DNA of 41,722 nucleotides. Origin: an uncultured bacterium. Its GTDB lineage: Bacteria > Cyanobacteriota > Vampirovibrionia > Gastranaerophilales > Gastranaerophilaceae. The stretch spans positions 1 to 41,722 of the forward strand of contig CASERN010000014.1 of assembly GCA_949290355.1 (NCBI GenBank), written 5' to 3'. Positions 34,154 to 41,722 of this stretch are shown in pieces. Every line of letters starts with the position of its first letter. Within the stretch, counting starts at the first letter, position 1. The translations under genes were made by a program, and so were the position numbers. The notes beneath the pieces were generated by a model. It had not been told where the DNA came from and did not search any database. It saw only the letters and a program-made list of their open reading frames with translations.

Positions 34154-34555
34154 GTGAAAAATTTAATGGCTGAAAAAGAAGAAGAACGGACTGCGGAAAC
34201 CGTTGCTTGCAGTGATGAGCAAGAGATTTTATTTGAAAATATCCTTGCAGAAGTTAGAGCTTCAAACTGCAAAGACAAAACAAGATTTTTAATTGATTCC
34301 GTTAATGACGAAATAAAAGATGTCATGCAGGCAATCAATAAATATGGCAAAGACGGACAAATAAAAATCACTCTGAAATTTAAGTGTGTACAAGCTAATG
34401 AAATGCTTGTTTCCGCTGAGATTGAAGGGAAAAAGCCTAAAGGACAGGCTACCGGAACAAAAATGTTCAGAGATTTAAAAGGTCGTTTATATTTAGACGA
34501 TCCAAATCAGATGGCATTGTTTGATAAAAACAATGTCCGCTCAATAAAAAGATAG
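34154..34555 (+). CDS. hypothetical early protein
   Basis: A 133-aa protein. Acidic N-terminus, then a helical stretch (ILFENILAEVRASN), then beta strands (GQIKITLKFKC, MLVSAEIEGKKP). Start: GTG 34154 behind GAAAGGG, or ATG 34166. It is paired with the 266-aa gene that follows, and both may act on phage DNA metabolism. No family recognised. Confidence 0.5.
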   Translation: MKNLMAEKEEERTAETVACSDEQEILFENILAEVRASNCKDKTRFLIDSVNDEIKDVMQAINKYGKDGQIKITLKFKCVQANEMLVSAEIEGKKPKGQATGTKMFRDLKGRLYLDDPNQMALFDKNNVRSIKR

Positions 34556-34585
34556 TTAGTATAAGCAATGTTAAAGGAGTTAAAA

Positions 34586-35386
34586 ATGCTAAAAGAATTT
34601 GTAAATGATGTTATTTTAAGAAATCGACCAGAACATACTATTATTGAGGAATACGGTGCTTATTTCGGTTCAAAACAATATGAAGGAACATACTCTGATG
34701 CCGATAAAGTATATAAAATCAAAAAAAATGAGTGTGTTGACAATAAAGTACGTTCAGCAAAGGCTTTTATTGAATACATAAAAGAAGAATTAAAACGCAG
34801 AAAAAATACTACCGGATTATTTGCAACAGCTAGAATACACATGCAAGGCGGTAATTTTAGAGCAGATTGTAATTATAATGAAGGTTGCTGCTTATATGAA
34901 AGATTGCATTCAGAACAATTTAATACATTAGAAGCTTATAATGGTCAAGTGCTTGATCATGAAGGATTTTTAATAATGCTTCAAAAACTTAAACCAAGTA
35001 TAGAAGATTTTTCAGAACTTTATAAAAGATGTTCTAAAATAAGAATTGTTGGACGTTCAGAAGTTAATTCTACACCAATATTTGACGATTCTGGAGAAGC
35101 TGAAAGTGGTTATCATTGCCAATACAGACTTAGTGATGGTACAGATGAAGAAGCTGTACTTCCTGCTGATTTCTATGTGTCTTTGCCTTTTGTAAAAGCT
35201 GGAGAAAGACAATATACATATCATGTAGAATTACTTTTCTTTAACACAAAAAGCAGTGAAATTGCGGTCAAAGTTCAAGTAACAGATTGGGAAACCAATT
35301 TTGAGCAAGCTATTATTGACGAGGCTACAGATATAAAAGAAGCTTTATCTGAATATACAGATCTGTTGGTATTAGCAGATTTCTAA
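34586..35386 (+). CDS. hypothetical phage protein, possible DUF2303-type
   Basis: A 266-aa protein. Alpha/beta composition with PADFYVSLPFVKAGERQYTY and FFNTKSSEIAVKVQV in the C-terminal half. The length, position and tail pattern are reminiscent of DUF2303 phage proteins, but I am not sure. The ATG at 34586 has AAAGGAG upstream; the ATG at 34568 does not. Confidence 0.45.
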   Translation: MLKEFVNDVILRNRPEHTIIEEYGAYFGSKQYEGTYSDADKVYKIKKNECVDNKVRSAKAFIEYIKEELKRRKNTTGLFATARIHMQGGNFRADCNYNEGCCLYERLHSEQFNTLEAYNGQVLDHEGFLIMLQKLKPSIEDFSELYKRCSKIRIVGRSEVNSTPIFDDSGEAESGYHCQYRLSDGTDEEAVLPADFYVSLPFVKAGERQYTYHVELLFFNTKSSEIAVKVQVTDWETNFEQAIIDEATDIKEALSEYTDLLVLADF

Positions 35387-35526
35387 AAAGAATGCCATGG
35401 GGAGAGGAACGAGCCGTATATCTTGAATGTGATATTTAGCCCTGTGTCAAGTTGGTATTTATAGACACAAAACAGTTCCACCCCTTAAGGGGTTGTTTGT
35501 ACTAAGAGAAAAAGGAGAATTAAAAA
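35387..35526 (+). other. structured intergenic segment in the early operon
   Basis: 140 bp without a gene in an otherwise tightly packed operon. It holds TGTGTC...GACACA (stem 6, loop 15) and ACCCC-TTAA-GGGGT followed by TGTTTG. The latter could be a leaky terminator or attenuator. An AAAGGAG then serves the next gene. A small RNA, processing site or internal promoter may be here. Confidence 0.4.
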
Positions 35527-35886
35527 ATGGAAAACAACATTGTAAAAACAATTTTGCAGGCGGATTTAAAATTTACTTATCCTGTGAATATGTCTGAGTT
35601 TAATCAAAGAACGCTAAAGGTTGATGATATCAATAATTCAAGAAAAGAATATTTAAGAGAAAAATCTCCGGCAGAAGAAAAGATTATTGAGATTTTTAGC
35701 AGGCTTAAAAAAGAATTATCAGAATTGGGTTATACGTGTGTAAAAAACGTTACTTATTCTTATGAAGAAAATCCAAGTAGTATGCTTAAAGATCTTTTAA
35801 AGGACGTTATTTTAGGCTCTGATATTCCTACCCCCCCCCATTCAAAAAATAATAACAATTCCGAAACAGGCGGTACTGTAAACTGA
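35527..35886 (+). CDS. hypothetical protein with a C9 tract
   Basis: A 119-aa protein, mostly helical, with a polar tail (HSKNNNNSETGG). AAAGGAG precedes the ATG. Near the 3' end is an uninterrupted run of nine C (35831-35839), striking in AT-rich DNA, which encodes TPP. Slippage there would alter only the last about 18 residues. No family recognised. Confidence 0.5.
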   Translation: MENNIVKTILQADLKFTYPVNMSEFNQRTLKVDDINNSRKEYLREKSPAEEKIIEIFSRLKKELSELGYTCVKNVTYSYEENPSSMLKDLLKDVILGSDIPTPPHSKNNNNSETGGTVN

Positions 35887-35931
35887 ACTGCCTGTATATA
35901 AGTAAAACTTATACTGATGAGGAATAGATAG

Positions 35932-36153
35932 ATGGCAAAAAACAGCAAAAAGAAAAGTAAAAAGGAAACTATAACTATCTTAAAGATAGACTATGATTTT
36001 CTTATTGCTCAAAATGAGCAATTGAAAAAACGAAACCGAGAATTACAAACTCTTCTGAAAGGTAGAAGTCGTGGCGTTATCGGAGTTATTGATTCTATAG
36101 GTAAAACCGTTCTTGATAAGTATGTAGGAAGGAGTAATAAGAATGAGTATTAA
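35932..36153 (+). CDS. small basic coiled-coil protein
   Basis: A 73-aa protein. Very Lys-rich N-terminus, then a coiled-coil segment (YDFLIAQNEQLKKRNRELQT) and a basic C-terminus. It may bind nucleic acid. The 3' end overlaps the ASCH gene by 11 bases. Confidence 0.45.
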   Translation: MAKNSKKKSKKETITILKIDYDFLIAQNEQLKKRNRELQTLLKGRSRGVIGVIDSIGKTVLDKYVGRSNKNEY

Positions 36154-36460
36154 AGATGGAATACTTGATTTACCTATAAAAAAATATTGGTTTAACAAAA
36201 TAAAAGCCGGAGAGAAAACCCATGAGTATAGGAATGCTGCAAACTGGGATAATAAATTAGGCAATGGAAAATATGCACGCTATACCACAATAAGATTCCG
36301 GCAAGGACAAGTGGTAAAATCAACCGATACGGAAAGAGTTCTATATGCAAAAATAAAATCCGTAAAAGTTGTTGATGGAATAAACACCGATTTAAAAGTG
36401 AAAAATCAAGTTTTTGATATTGAATTTGAATTATTAAACACTGGAAAAATTGATGATTAA
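36143..36460 (+). CDS. ASCH-domain protein
   Basis: A 105-aa protein. LPIKKYWFNKIKAGEKTHEYRNA at the N-terminus is the ASCH signature (PF04266), including the conserved K and E/R contacts. The fold is related to PUA and usually binds RNA or modified nucleobases. AAGGAGT lies upstream of the ATG. In phages it may act in RNA handling or nucleotide modification. Confidence 0.7.
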   Translation: MSIKDGILDLPIKKYWFNKIKAGEKTHEYRNAANWDNKLGNGKYARYTTIRFRQGQVVKSTDTERVLYAKIKSVKVVDGINTDLKVKNQVFDIEFELLNTGKIDD

Positions 36461-36638
36461 CAACAGAATAAATTTTGCAACAAGTATCGCTAATGAAGTA
36501 ATGAAAAATCCAGAAGCTGCAATAAATTTTATATGCTGTGTAGCAGATGAAGTTAGTGTTACTGATCTGATAAGAATACAGGCAATTTTTTTTAAATCTC
36601 TAAAAGAAATTCCTACAAAAACAAATATGAATAATTGA
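36453..36638 (+). CDS. hypothetical small protein
   Basis: A 61-aa helical protein (MINNRINFATSIANEVMKNP). It overlaps the ASCH gene by 8 bases, suggesting coupling. No recognised domain. Confidence 0.4.
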   Translation: MINNRINFATSIANEVMKNPEAAINFICCVADEVSVTDLIRIQAIFFKSLKEIPTKTNMNN

Positions 36639-36647
36639 AAGGGAAAA

Positions 36648-36806
36648 ATGATGTCAAAATTTTGTGTAATTATTTTAATAATAGCAATTTTATATTTGCT
36701 TTTTGCCCCATTACGTTATGCAAAAAAAATGGGAGCTAGTGAGTGTATGTTTTCACGAGATCCAATAATGTGTACAAATATAAAATTACAAAATCGTTTT
36801 AAATAA
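36648..36806 (+). CDS. 52-aa membrane protein
   Basis: Tandem ATGs behind GAAAGGGAAA. One N-terminal transmembrane helix (FCVIILIIAILYLLF) is followed by a short basic region with two Cys (CMFSRDPIMC). It may modify the host envelope or block superinfection; unproven. Confidence 0.5.
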   Translation: MMSKFCVIILIIAILYLLFAPLRYAKKMGASECMFSRDPIMCTNIKLQNRFK

Positions 36807-36816
36807 GGAGAAAAAG

Positions 36817-37110
36817 GTGAGAAGTTTATTTGTTATGTGGGGTAAACGCCCAGGGAAAAACACTTTAAAAAAACAGTTAGATGCCATTGTAGAAGGGTAT
36901 CGAAAACGTATAGAACAAGGAGCTAAGCCTTCTGATATGTATATTCTAGTATCACAAGAAGCTGGTAGATTACTTGAGCATATATGTATAAAAGAATCAA
37001 ACCTTTCGTATGATGCAGCATTTCTCGAAAATGTTTTAGGAATTCCTGTTGAGATTGATTCAGCTCAAGAGGGGTTTACTCTTGAATTAAGGTGTAATGA
37101 AATTTCTTAA
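36817..37110 (+). CDS. hypothetical early protein
   Basis: A 97-aa protein starting at GTG behind AAGGAGAAAAAG. Basic helical N-terminus and a hydrophobic/acidic C-terminus. No known family. Confidence 0.45.
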   Translation: MRSLFVMWGKRPGKNTLKKQLDAIVEGYRKRIEQGAKPSDMYILVSQEAGRLLEHICIKESNLSYDAAFLENVLGIPVEIDSAQEGFTLELRCNEIS

Positions 37111-37136
37111 AATTAAAATTTAGAGGTGGTAGACAA

Positions 37137-37370
37137 ATGCAATCTGTAGAACAACAAATCAGAAATCTTATTGAAAGTATATATAACAAAATAGCAAGGG
37201 TAAAGAACTGTAACTTGGAACCTAAAAGCATAATACTGAATGATAAGAATTTAACCATGTTAAAGTGTGCATTTTGGGCATATAACCTTTCATATACTAA
37301 ACCTGTGCAAGTATTAGGCTTACCAGTAATTGTTGACAATGATATTAAGGAATTTCAGATAGGAGTGTAA
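37137..37370 (+). CDS. hypothetical early protein
   Basis: A 77-aa, mixed alpha/beta protein (MQSVEQQIRNLIESIYNKIA, later VQVLGLPVIVDND). AGAGGTGG precedes the ATG. The GLPVIVDNDI motif resembles ends of small phage structural or regulatory proteins, but I name no family. Confidence 0.45.
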   Translation: MQSVEQQIRNLIESIYNKIARVKNCNLEPKSIILNDKNLTMLKCAFWAYNLSYTKPVQVLGLPVIVDNDIKEFQIGV

Positions 37371-37372
37371 TA

Positions 37373-37573
37373 ATGACAGAGTATTCACAACAACAAACAA
37401 AAGAAGCCGAAACAATGAATTTCTGGACTGATTTTATAAATAAAGAACCAGAAAATTTCAAAACACAATATAAAAAACTGGGTTTATTAGAACAATGTAG
37501 GTTAAGGGCATTTATTCAAGTTAGGGATAGTAAGCTTTATGGGACAATGCTCAATGTTTTAGGAGAAGAATAA
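37373..37573 (+). CDS. hypothetical small protein
   Basis: A 66-aa, polar, helical protein (TEYSQQQTKEAETMNFWTDF). GGAGTG is upstream, and the stop is coupled to the next gene (TAATG). Confidence 0.45.
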   Translation: MTEYSQQQTKEAETMNFWTDFINKEPENFKTQYKKLGLLEQCRLRAFIQVRDSKLYGTMLNVLGEE

Positions 37574-38067
37574 TGACAGATAAAGACACAATTGATTACT
37601 GCAAGAATTGTAGTGTAGAACCACCGGCTATGAAATTCAAATGCCCAGAGTGTAAATATAATCCAAATAAAAAACAGGCAATATGCAAATATAAGTTTCA
37701 AGATAAAGAAAAATTTGACGGCAAGCCTTATTGTACTTGCTTTTGCGAGCTATGTGAGGATTTACCACCTTGTGATGATAATTGTCAAATTTATGAGGAT
37801 TACAAGCGACTCACTTGCAAGACCTCGGAGTGCGAGGAGCAGGAAAATAAAATTAAGAAATTAAGAAAAAATCTTGCTCTTGAAATAGAGTTAACAAACC
37901 GCTACCGCAGGGCTCTGAATGATATTGGCAAGATTGTTATACAAGACAGAAATATAAAAGATGTTTGTTTAATACCCACTTGTCTGGATGCCGGTAGAGT
38001 TGCTTACGACATACAACAACAGATTATTGATATTATCAACAAAGCGAAAGGACGAGGGGATGACTAA
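37573..38067 (+). CDS. Cys-rich zinc-knuckle protein with coiled coil
   Basis: A 164-aa protein. The N-terminal about 95 aa contain many Cys in CxxC pairs (CKNC, CPEC, CELC, CKTSECEEQ), likely two or more zinc sites. A Lys/Arg-rich coiled coil follows (KIKKLRKNLALEIELTNRYR). It may be a transcription or recombination accessory. AGGAGAAG precedes the start and it overlaps the next gene by 8 bases. Confidence 0.55.
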   Translation: MTDKDTIDYCKNCSVEPPAMKFKCPECKYNPNKKQAICKYKFQDKEKFDGKPYCTCFCELCEDLPPCDDNCQIYEDYKRLTCKTSECEEQENKIKKLRKNLALEIELTNRYRRALNDIGKIVIQDRNIKDVCLIPTCLDAGRVAYDIQQQIIDIINKAKGRGDD

Positions 38068-38434
38068 CCTATCAAAAGAACTATGCGAGATTTGCGGGAT
38101 TGAACCGCATGAGGATAAATATTGCTTTTGGGAATGTAAAAATCCGGAGTTAGAAAATAAACCCTGCAATAATACAGAATGCCCACATTATAGGGATAAT
38201 AAGTATTATATAAATTTTAAAGAGCCCGATAATTTTATGAAACTGTTTAGTTTACCTATCAAAATTAAAAGCAGTGAACCAACGGAAACTATAATTCACA
38301 TTTTGTCAAGGCATTTTCATATTTTTGATGTTGAAGATTTTCTAAGTGCTTTATGCAAATATCTTACAGGATATAACGACTATGGTGCACAAATTATTGA
38401 AGCAATCAGAGAAACGGAGTGGGTGTATGGATGA
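38060..38434 (+). CDS. hypothetical Cys-containing protein
   Basis: A 124-aa protein. The N-terminal half has Cys pairs (CEICG, CFWECKNP, CNNTECPH), probably zinc-binding. The C-terminal half is helical. ATG 38060 behind GGACGAGGGG overlaps the upstream stop. Function unknown. Confidence 0.5.
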   Translation: MTNLSKELCEICGIEPHEDKYCFWECKNPELENKPCNNTECPHYRDNKYYINFKEPDNFMKLFSLPIKIKSSEPTETIIHILSRHFHIFDVEDFLSALCKYLTGYNDYGAQIIEAIRETEWVYG

Positions 38435-38669
38435 TAGTATTGGGTTAGTTCAAAAAATTATTGCAAAAAATAAAGCAAGTGATAAGCAGTGCATGAATTG
38501 TAAGCATTATGTAGAAAATTATAAAGATGACTATACGTTAAAACATTTTGGTTATGGTGAAGTTAAGTATAGATCTGCTTGTAGCTGGGGTGGTAATTAC
38601 GGTTTTGTTTCACATAATCCGGCGGCAACTTGCAACAGGTATGAAACAAAAAGGAATATATTAAAATGA
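38427..38669 (+). CDS. hypothetical small Cys-containing protein
   Basis: An 80-aa protein with KQCMNCKHYVENY, CSWGG and CNRYE. It may be a single zinc site. GGAG precedes the ATG, and it overlaps both neighbours by a few bases, including the following methyltransferase gene. Confidence 0.45.
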   Translation: MDDSIGLVQKIIAKNKASDKQCMNCKHYVENYKDDYTLKHFGYGEVKYRSACSWGGNYGFVSHNPAATCNRYETKRNILK

Positions 38670-39121
38670 AGATGAATACTAAAGGTAATGATTATTTTGA
38701 AACACCTCGTTCTATTTTCCGGCAACTAGATGATATCTTTAAATTTACTCTTGATGTTGCTGCAAATGAGAACAATCATCTGTGTGAATATTATTTTACA
38801 GAGCAGGATAATGCATTGGAATGTAGCTGGTTTTCGCAAAGATGTTTTTGTAATCCACCGTTTAGCAAAAAGGCGGACTTTATAAAAAAGGCACATGACG
38901 AGGTATTAAAGAATGAATGCCCGATATGCGTAATGATTTTGCCTTTAAACTCTATGGACACAAAAGCTTGGCGCAAATATATAGAAGGGAAATTTGTTTA
39001 CGAAATACTTGAAGGGAGAATTTCTTTCATTGATCCACAAACAAAGAAGCCTAAGTCCGGCAATAATAGTGGAACGGTAATTGTTTACTTTAAGAAAAGA
39101 ATTAGAACTAAAAATTTATAG
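38666..39121 (+). CDS. phage N6-adenine DNA methyltransferase (Dam-like), second copy
   Basis: A 151-aa protein of the phage N-6-adenine-methyltransferase family. It starts NDYFETPRSIFRQLDDIFKF, then TLDVAANENNH (SAM-binding region), CNPPF (N63-F66), VMILPLNSMDTKAW, and ends GNNSGTVIVYF. It is shorter than, and distinct from, the copy at 32978-33535. Both overlap an upstream gene by a few bases. Two divergent members in one phage suggest two target sequences. Confidence 0.85.
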   Translation: MKMNTKGNDYFETPRSIFRQLDDIFKFTLDVAANENNHLCEYYFTEQDNALECSWFSQRCFCNPPFSKKADFIKKAHDEVLKNECPICVMILPLNSMDTKAWRKYIEGKFVYEILEGRISFIDPQTKKPKSGNNSGTVIVYFKKRIRTKNL

Positions 39122-39129
39122 GAGAAATT

Positions 39130-39606
39130 ATGCAAGACAGGTTTAGATTTCGTGCATGGTACACGGATTACGATAAAAATACAGAAATGATATATGATGT
39201 ACAAGGAACGTATGATACCGCATGTTGTGAAGATTACCCAGGCTCTAGCCATCATGATAGATTCCAAGATGTACTAATGGATTCAAATGCTATAGTTATG
39301 CAATGTACTGGTTTAAAGGACAAAAACGGCAAGCTGATTTATGAAGGTGATATTATAAGAGTTCAATATATTGGAGCACAAATTCCTTTATTTAGCCGTC
39401 AATTTTCTAATCTACCTAAAGATGAAATATTCGCAATTATTTATGATCACGATTGGCATAAATTTCGTTGTGAAAATCCTAATTATAAAAAGACTTGTGA
39501 AATTCATTCTTTAGATTTAGATGCCATTCAAATAAATACAGAAAATAAACAGTATGAAATAATTGGCAATATATACCAAAATCCTGAACTGTTGGAGGTG
39601 GAATAA
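39130..39606 (+). CDS. YopX-family protein
   Basis: A 158-aa protein. The YopX (PF09643) pattern is present: FRFRAWYTDYDKNTEMIYDV, then MQCTGLKDKNGKLIYEGDII, and the C-terminal QYEIIGNIYQNPELLE. YopX proteins are widespread in phages of many hosts; the biochemical role is not settled. AGGAGAAATT precedes the ATG, and the stop overlaps the next gene. Confidence 0.8.
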   Translation: MQDRFRFRAWYTDYDKNTEMIYDVQGTYDTACCEDYPGSSHHDRFQDVLMDSNAIVMQCTGLKDKNGKLIYEGDIIRVQYIGAQIPLFSRQFSNLPKDEIFAIIYDHDWHKFRCENPNYKKTCEIHSLDLDAIQINTENKQYEIIGNIYQNPELLEVE

Positions 39607-39887
39607 TGTCAACAATAAATATTAAATTAAGAGATTTATTGAGTAAAGAGGAAATCGAAAATTTTAACACTCTTACAAATAAGATTCTTTGCTGCGGTAA
39701 TGATTCTATTGTGCTTGAAGTTGAAGAAGATATTTTGAAAGAGGCTGGGGTTATTATTGATTATATAGCAAATATTCATACTGATTATGGTAATGATAGA
39801 AATAAATCCCTATATGTAACAAAAATTATTAAATTAAAAAACGTGAAGAAAATGACGCAAATTGTAGAATTTTATCTCAAGCCCTAA
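39606..39887 (+). CDS. hypothetical protein with candidate -1 frameshift extension
   Basis: The zero-frame product is 93 aa. At 39836-39842 the heptamer A AAA AAC lies exactly in the zero frame (TTA AAA AAC). A -1 shift there opens a clean frame to a TGA at 39998-40000, adding about 50 residues including REENDANCRILSQALTRIRE and ENEDVLHIIEIINGAKSAI. That extension has no usable ATG of its own. Either a programmed -1 frameshift makes a longer protein of about 131 aa, or a one-base change in the A-run has split the gene. GGAGGTGG precedes the start. Confidence 0.6.
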   Translation: MSTINIKLRDLLSKEEIENFNTLTNKILCCGNDSIVLEVEEDILKEAGVIIDYIANIHTDYGNDRNKSLYVTKIIKLKNVKKMTQIVEFYLKP

Positions 39888-39974
39888 CAAGAATTAGAGA
39901 GCTGTGCGGTACAAAATTTGTGTTAGAAAATGAGGATGTATTACATATAATTGAAATAATAAATGGAGCGAAAA

Positions 39975-40352
39975 GTGCAATTAAACAAACAAGAGATTGA
40001 AGAACTTATTGAAAACAAAATTCAAGAAGCTGAAAAAAAATTTGGTAAAAAATTCAAAGATGCGTTGATTGAAATAATAAGTCTTGAAAAAATGATCCAA
40101 CCGGAAGTAAAAGCTGAGAAAAAATCAAGGCTTATTCCTCTTCCTGAATGGGACAAGTATTATTCTTATCCGACTATAGGTGCATTATATCAGTACCATC
40201 ATTACCGCAATGAAAATGGATTTGATGAAGTTGTAGAATATGGCGGAATGGAAGGCGGCAGAATATTGATAAATGAAGATAAACTTTTTGAGTGGATTGA
40301 GAAGCGGAAAAAGAAAAAGAAATCTATATCTCGGGAAGAATTTTTGTCGTAA
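39975..40352 (+). CDS. excisionase-like DNA-binding protein
   Basis: A 125-aa protein from GTG 39975 (GGAG six bases upstream); ATG 39963 is an in-frame alternative giving 129 aa. The C-terminal part (LPEWDKYYSYPTIGALYQYH, then GGMEGGRILINEDKLFEWIEK) has the look of a winged-helix/MerR-like DNA-binding domain common next to phage integrases. It sits convergent with int and overlaps it by 29 bases, fitting a recombination directionality factor. The function is inferred from position and form. Confidence 0.5.
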   Translation: MQLNKQEIEELIENKIQEAEKKFGKKFKDALIEIISLEKMIQPEVKAEKKSRLIPLPEWDKYYSYPTIGALYQYHHYRNENGFDEVVEYGGMEGGRILINEDKLFEWIEKRKKKKKSISREEFLS

Positions 40353-41427
40353 CGTTATTCAAAACTGTTGCTGTATGTTTTTTGGTAAGGTGAGAATATC
40401 TTCTTGCCATAACGAGAGATTTATGCCCAAGAATTTCTGCAATGTCTAATAAACTGCCACCATTCATAGCAATATAAGAAGCCGTTGTATGCCTTATATC
40501 ATGTATGTGAAAATTTTTTATGTTTGTATCTTTTATAATTTTCTCAAGAATTCCTTTGATATATGGATATTCTCCATCATTTCTTTTAGCTCTAAATATA
40601 TTGCCGGATTCGATTTTGTTTTCAACTAGATAACATTTTAGTAATCTGAGAATGTCCGGTTCAATAGGAACGCCTCTATTTTCTTTATTCTTTGTATTTA
40701 AGTAGTGTATTTGAGAGTTTTGGTAATCTATATTTTCAACTTTTAGATGGAGAACTTCACTATATCTTGCACCAGTTGAAATTGAAATAAGAGCAAAAAT
40801 ATAGACCATTTGCGAATGCTCTTTACAAGCTCCTAAAAATAGCTCAATTTCATCAAGTGTTAAAAAGCGTTCTCTTCCTTTTGATTTAGGCAATGTTGCA
40901 ACATTTGAGCAAGGATTGACTTCAATTATTTCTAATTCTTTAACCGCATAGGTAAGAATTGCAGAAAGACACATTAGATACTTATTTACAGTATTGTTAC
41001 TGCGAGTTGCAATCTTCTTTTTACCTTTTTTGATAGGCTCGGTTCGGAGAATTTCCTTATAACCGGAAATAATTGAAGAGGATAGATTGTGAATCTTTAT
41101 TGAGCCTATATGTGAAATCCACCAGTCAAACATAGCATTATATTTTTCAGGGCTAGCATAACGTTCAGGAGCAACATTTTTTCTAAAATAAGCAATTAGA
41201 GTTTCAATAGTATCAATTTGATCTCTCTCTTGAATATTTAATATATCAGGCATTTCTTTATAGGTTCCATCATTCATTTGACCTTCTACTATAGATGCCC
41301 ATTTCTTAGCACGAGTTTTAGCCTTATCACCTTTGAAAGTCTTATATACAGGTTTATAACCAGCTGCACGAATATTAACTTGATATGATACACCTTTTTT
41401 ATTTACAATTTCTTTTATATAAGCCAT
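40324..41427 (-). CDS. int: tyrosine integrase
   Basis: A 367-aa tyrosine recombinase. N-terminal arm-binding/core domain, catalytic domain with R221 (STGARYSEV), a Lys in the NTKNKENRG beta hairpin, H309 and R312 (HIHDIRHTT), H335 (EILGHKS) and nucleophile Y344 (ARRYSHL). It should recombine the 32-bp att cores. Read leftward from near attR, its start lies 3 bp from the right arm-type site, so it may autoregulate. The 3' end overlaps the excisionase-like gene. Confidence 0.93.
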   Translation of the reverse strand: MAYIKEIVNKKGVSYQVNIRAAGYKPVYKTFKGDKAKTRAKKWASIVEGQMNDGTYKEMPDILNIQERDQIDTIETLIAYFRKNVAPERYASPEKYNAMFDWWISHIGSIKIHNLSSSIISGYKEILRTEPIKKGKKKIATRSNNTVNKYLMCLSAILTYAVKELEIIEVNPCSNVATLPKSKGRERFLTLDEIELFLGACKEHSQMVYIFALISISTGARYSEVLHLKVENIDYQNSQIHYLNTKNKENRGVPIEPDILRLLKCYLVENKIESGNIFRAKRNDGEYPYIKGILEKIIKDTNIKNFHIHDIRHTTASYIAMNGGSLLDIAEILGHKSLVMARRYSHLTKKHTATVLNNVTTKILPEI

Positions 41428-41430
41428 TAT

Positions 41431-41456
41431 TTTTTACCGTAGTTTTACCGTAGTAA
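41431..41456 (+). promoter_or_regulatory. right arm-type integrase binding site (putative)
   Basis: Two tandem TTACCGTAG copies, matching 222-247 in sequence and orientation. It lies directly upstream of the int start codon, within its probable leader, so integrase binding here could repress its own expression. Confidence 0.6.
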
Positions 41457-41486
41457 TTTTATAAAATTCTAAAAAACTATAAAAAG

Positions 41487-41515
41487 ATTTTAAAATACAA
41501 AAGCCTTAAAATCAA
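41487..41515 (-). promoter_or_regulatory. putative int promoter
   Basis: On the minus strand TTGATT (41510-41515), 17-bp spacer, TAAAAT (41487-41492). The start would be near 41480, about 50 bases before the int ATG. AT-rich context weakens the call. Confidence 0.4.
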
Positions 41516-41581
41516 GTCATATCAGTTTATATCGTTTTTTATACTTTTATAAATTTTTACAAAAAATATGCACCTCGAAAA

Positions 41582-41613
41582 CTTAATATCCTCGTGTTTA
41601 TTTAATGTTGCCA
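41582..41613 (+). repeat. attR core, 32-bp direct repeat
   Basis: Identical to 110-141 in the same orientation. It marks the right end of the prophage, about 155 bp from the int start codon. Its last 7 bases form the left arm of the host terminator. Confidence 0.9.
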
Positions 41614-41637
41614 TGTTCAATTTGGCAACTTTTTTTT
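41607..41637 (+). terminator. host rho-independent terminator at attR
   Basis: GTTGCCA (41607-41613, in the att core) pairs with TGGCAAC (41623-41629), 9-nt loop, then T8. This half-site is the original host terminator; the same arms but a different loop occur at attL. Confidence 0.8.
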
Positions 41638-41654
41638 GCATTTAAGCTCAAAAA

Positions 41655-41722
41655 CTATATAGCCTGAGGAACTTCTTCTAGAGTTTCGATATACTTAACA
41701 GCATACACAGCACCAACCGCAC
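41655..41722 (-). CDS. 3' end of a host gene (partial)
   Basis: A minus-strand frame of 22 codons runs in from the window edge and ends TAG at 41655-41657 (ends VKYIETLEEVPQAI). It is converging on the host terminator from the right. Too short to name. The terminator between this gene and the host flank at 1-109 probably serves a convergent pair. Confidence 0.5.
   Translation of the reverse strand, partial: AVGAVYAVKYIETLEEVPQAI

Overview
This window is an essentially complete integrated prophage of about 41.5 kb. It lies between a 32-bp perfect direct repeat at 110-141 (attL) and 41582-41613 (attR), with short host flanks outside. The DNA is strongly AT-rich. A lipoprotein with a clear lipobox, several Sec signal peptides and GGAG-type ribosome binding sites suggest a Gram-negative, low-GC host, but the sequence does not identify the species. 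At the right edge is the 3' end of a host gene (41655-41722, minus strand).

Right arm, plus strand (31.1-40.35 kb): early genes. A small ribbon-helix-helix-type protein opens the operon, followed by a replication-organiser-like protein (DUF4373-like), an HNH-like protein, two phage N6-adenine methyltransferases, small zinc-ribbon and Cys-rich proteins, an ASCH-domain protein, a YopX-family protein, many unknown small genes and an excisionase-like gene. The excisionase-like gene runs convergently into a tyrosine integrase next to attR.

Centre (29.1-31.1 kb): control region. It holds an XRE repressor with an inverted-repeat operator over a promoter (TTGACT-N17-TACAAT). It also holds a two-gene cassette of a lipoprotein and a secreted protein with its own terminator, a candidate lysogenic-conversion (moron) unit. 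An identical 19-bp GATT-type repeat occurs at both ends of the region.

Left arm, minus strand (29.1 kb down to 0.39 kb): late genes of a podovirus. Order: terminase small and large subunits, portal, scaffold, major capsid and cement proteins of the epsilon15/BPP-1 type, T7-like tail tube and nozzle proteins, and internal virion proteins. The internal virion proteins include one with an M15 peptidase domain and a 2929-aa polyvalent protein with an ADP-ribosyltransferase-like domain and two HExxH-type motifs. Then come a tail fibre, a diversity-generating retroelement (DGR), and a lysis cassette of holin-like and M15 endolysin genes ending in a terminator.

The main find is the DGR. The last about 45 codons of the tail fibre gene (VR, 5171-5293) match a non-coding template repeat (TR, 4551-4673). 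The 16 mismatches in 123 bp all fall at adenines of the TR coding strand, and 12 of 13 TR Asn codons are changed. An 11-bp perfect hairpin lies just downstream of VR, an Avd-like protein lies between VR and TR, and a YMDD reverse transcriptase follows. Together these should let the phage diversify its receptor-binding tip. Other points of interest are integration into an intrinsic terminator that is rebuilt at both ends, and a candidate -1 frameshift site (A AAA AAC) at 39836-39842.
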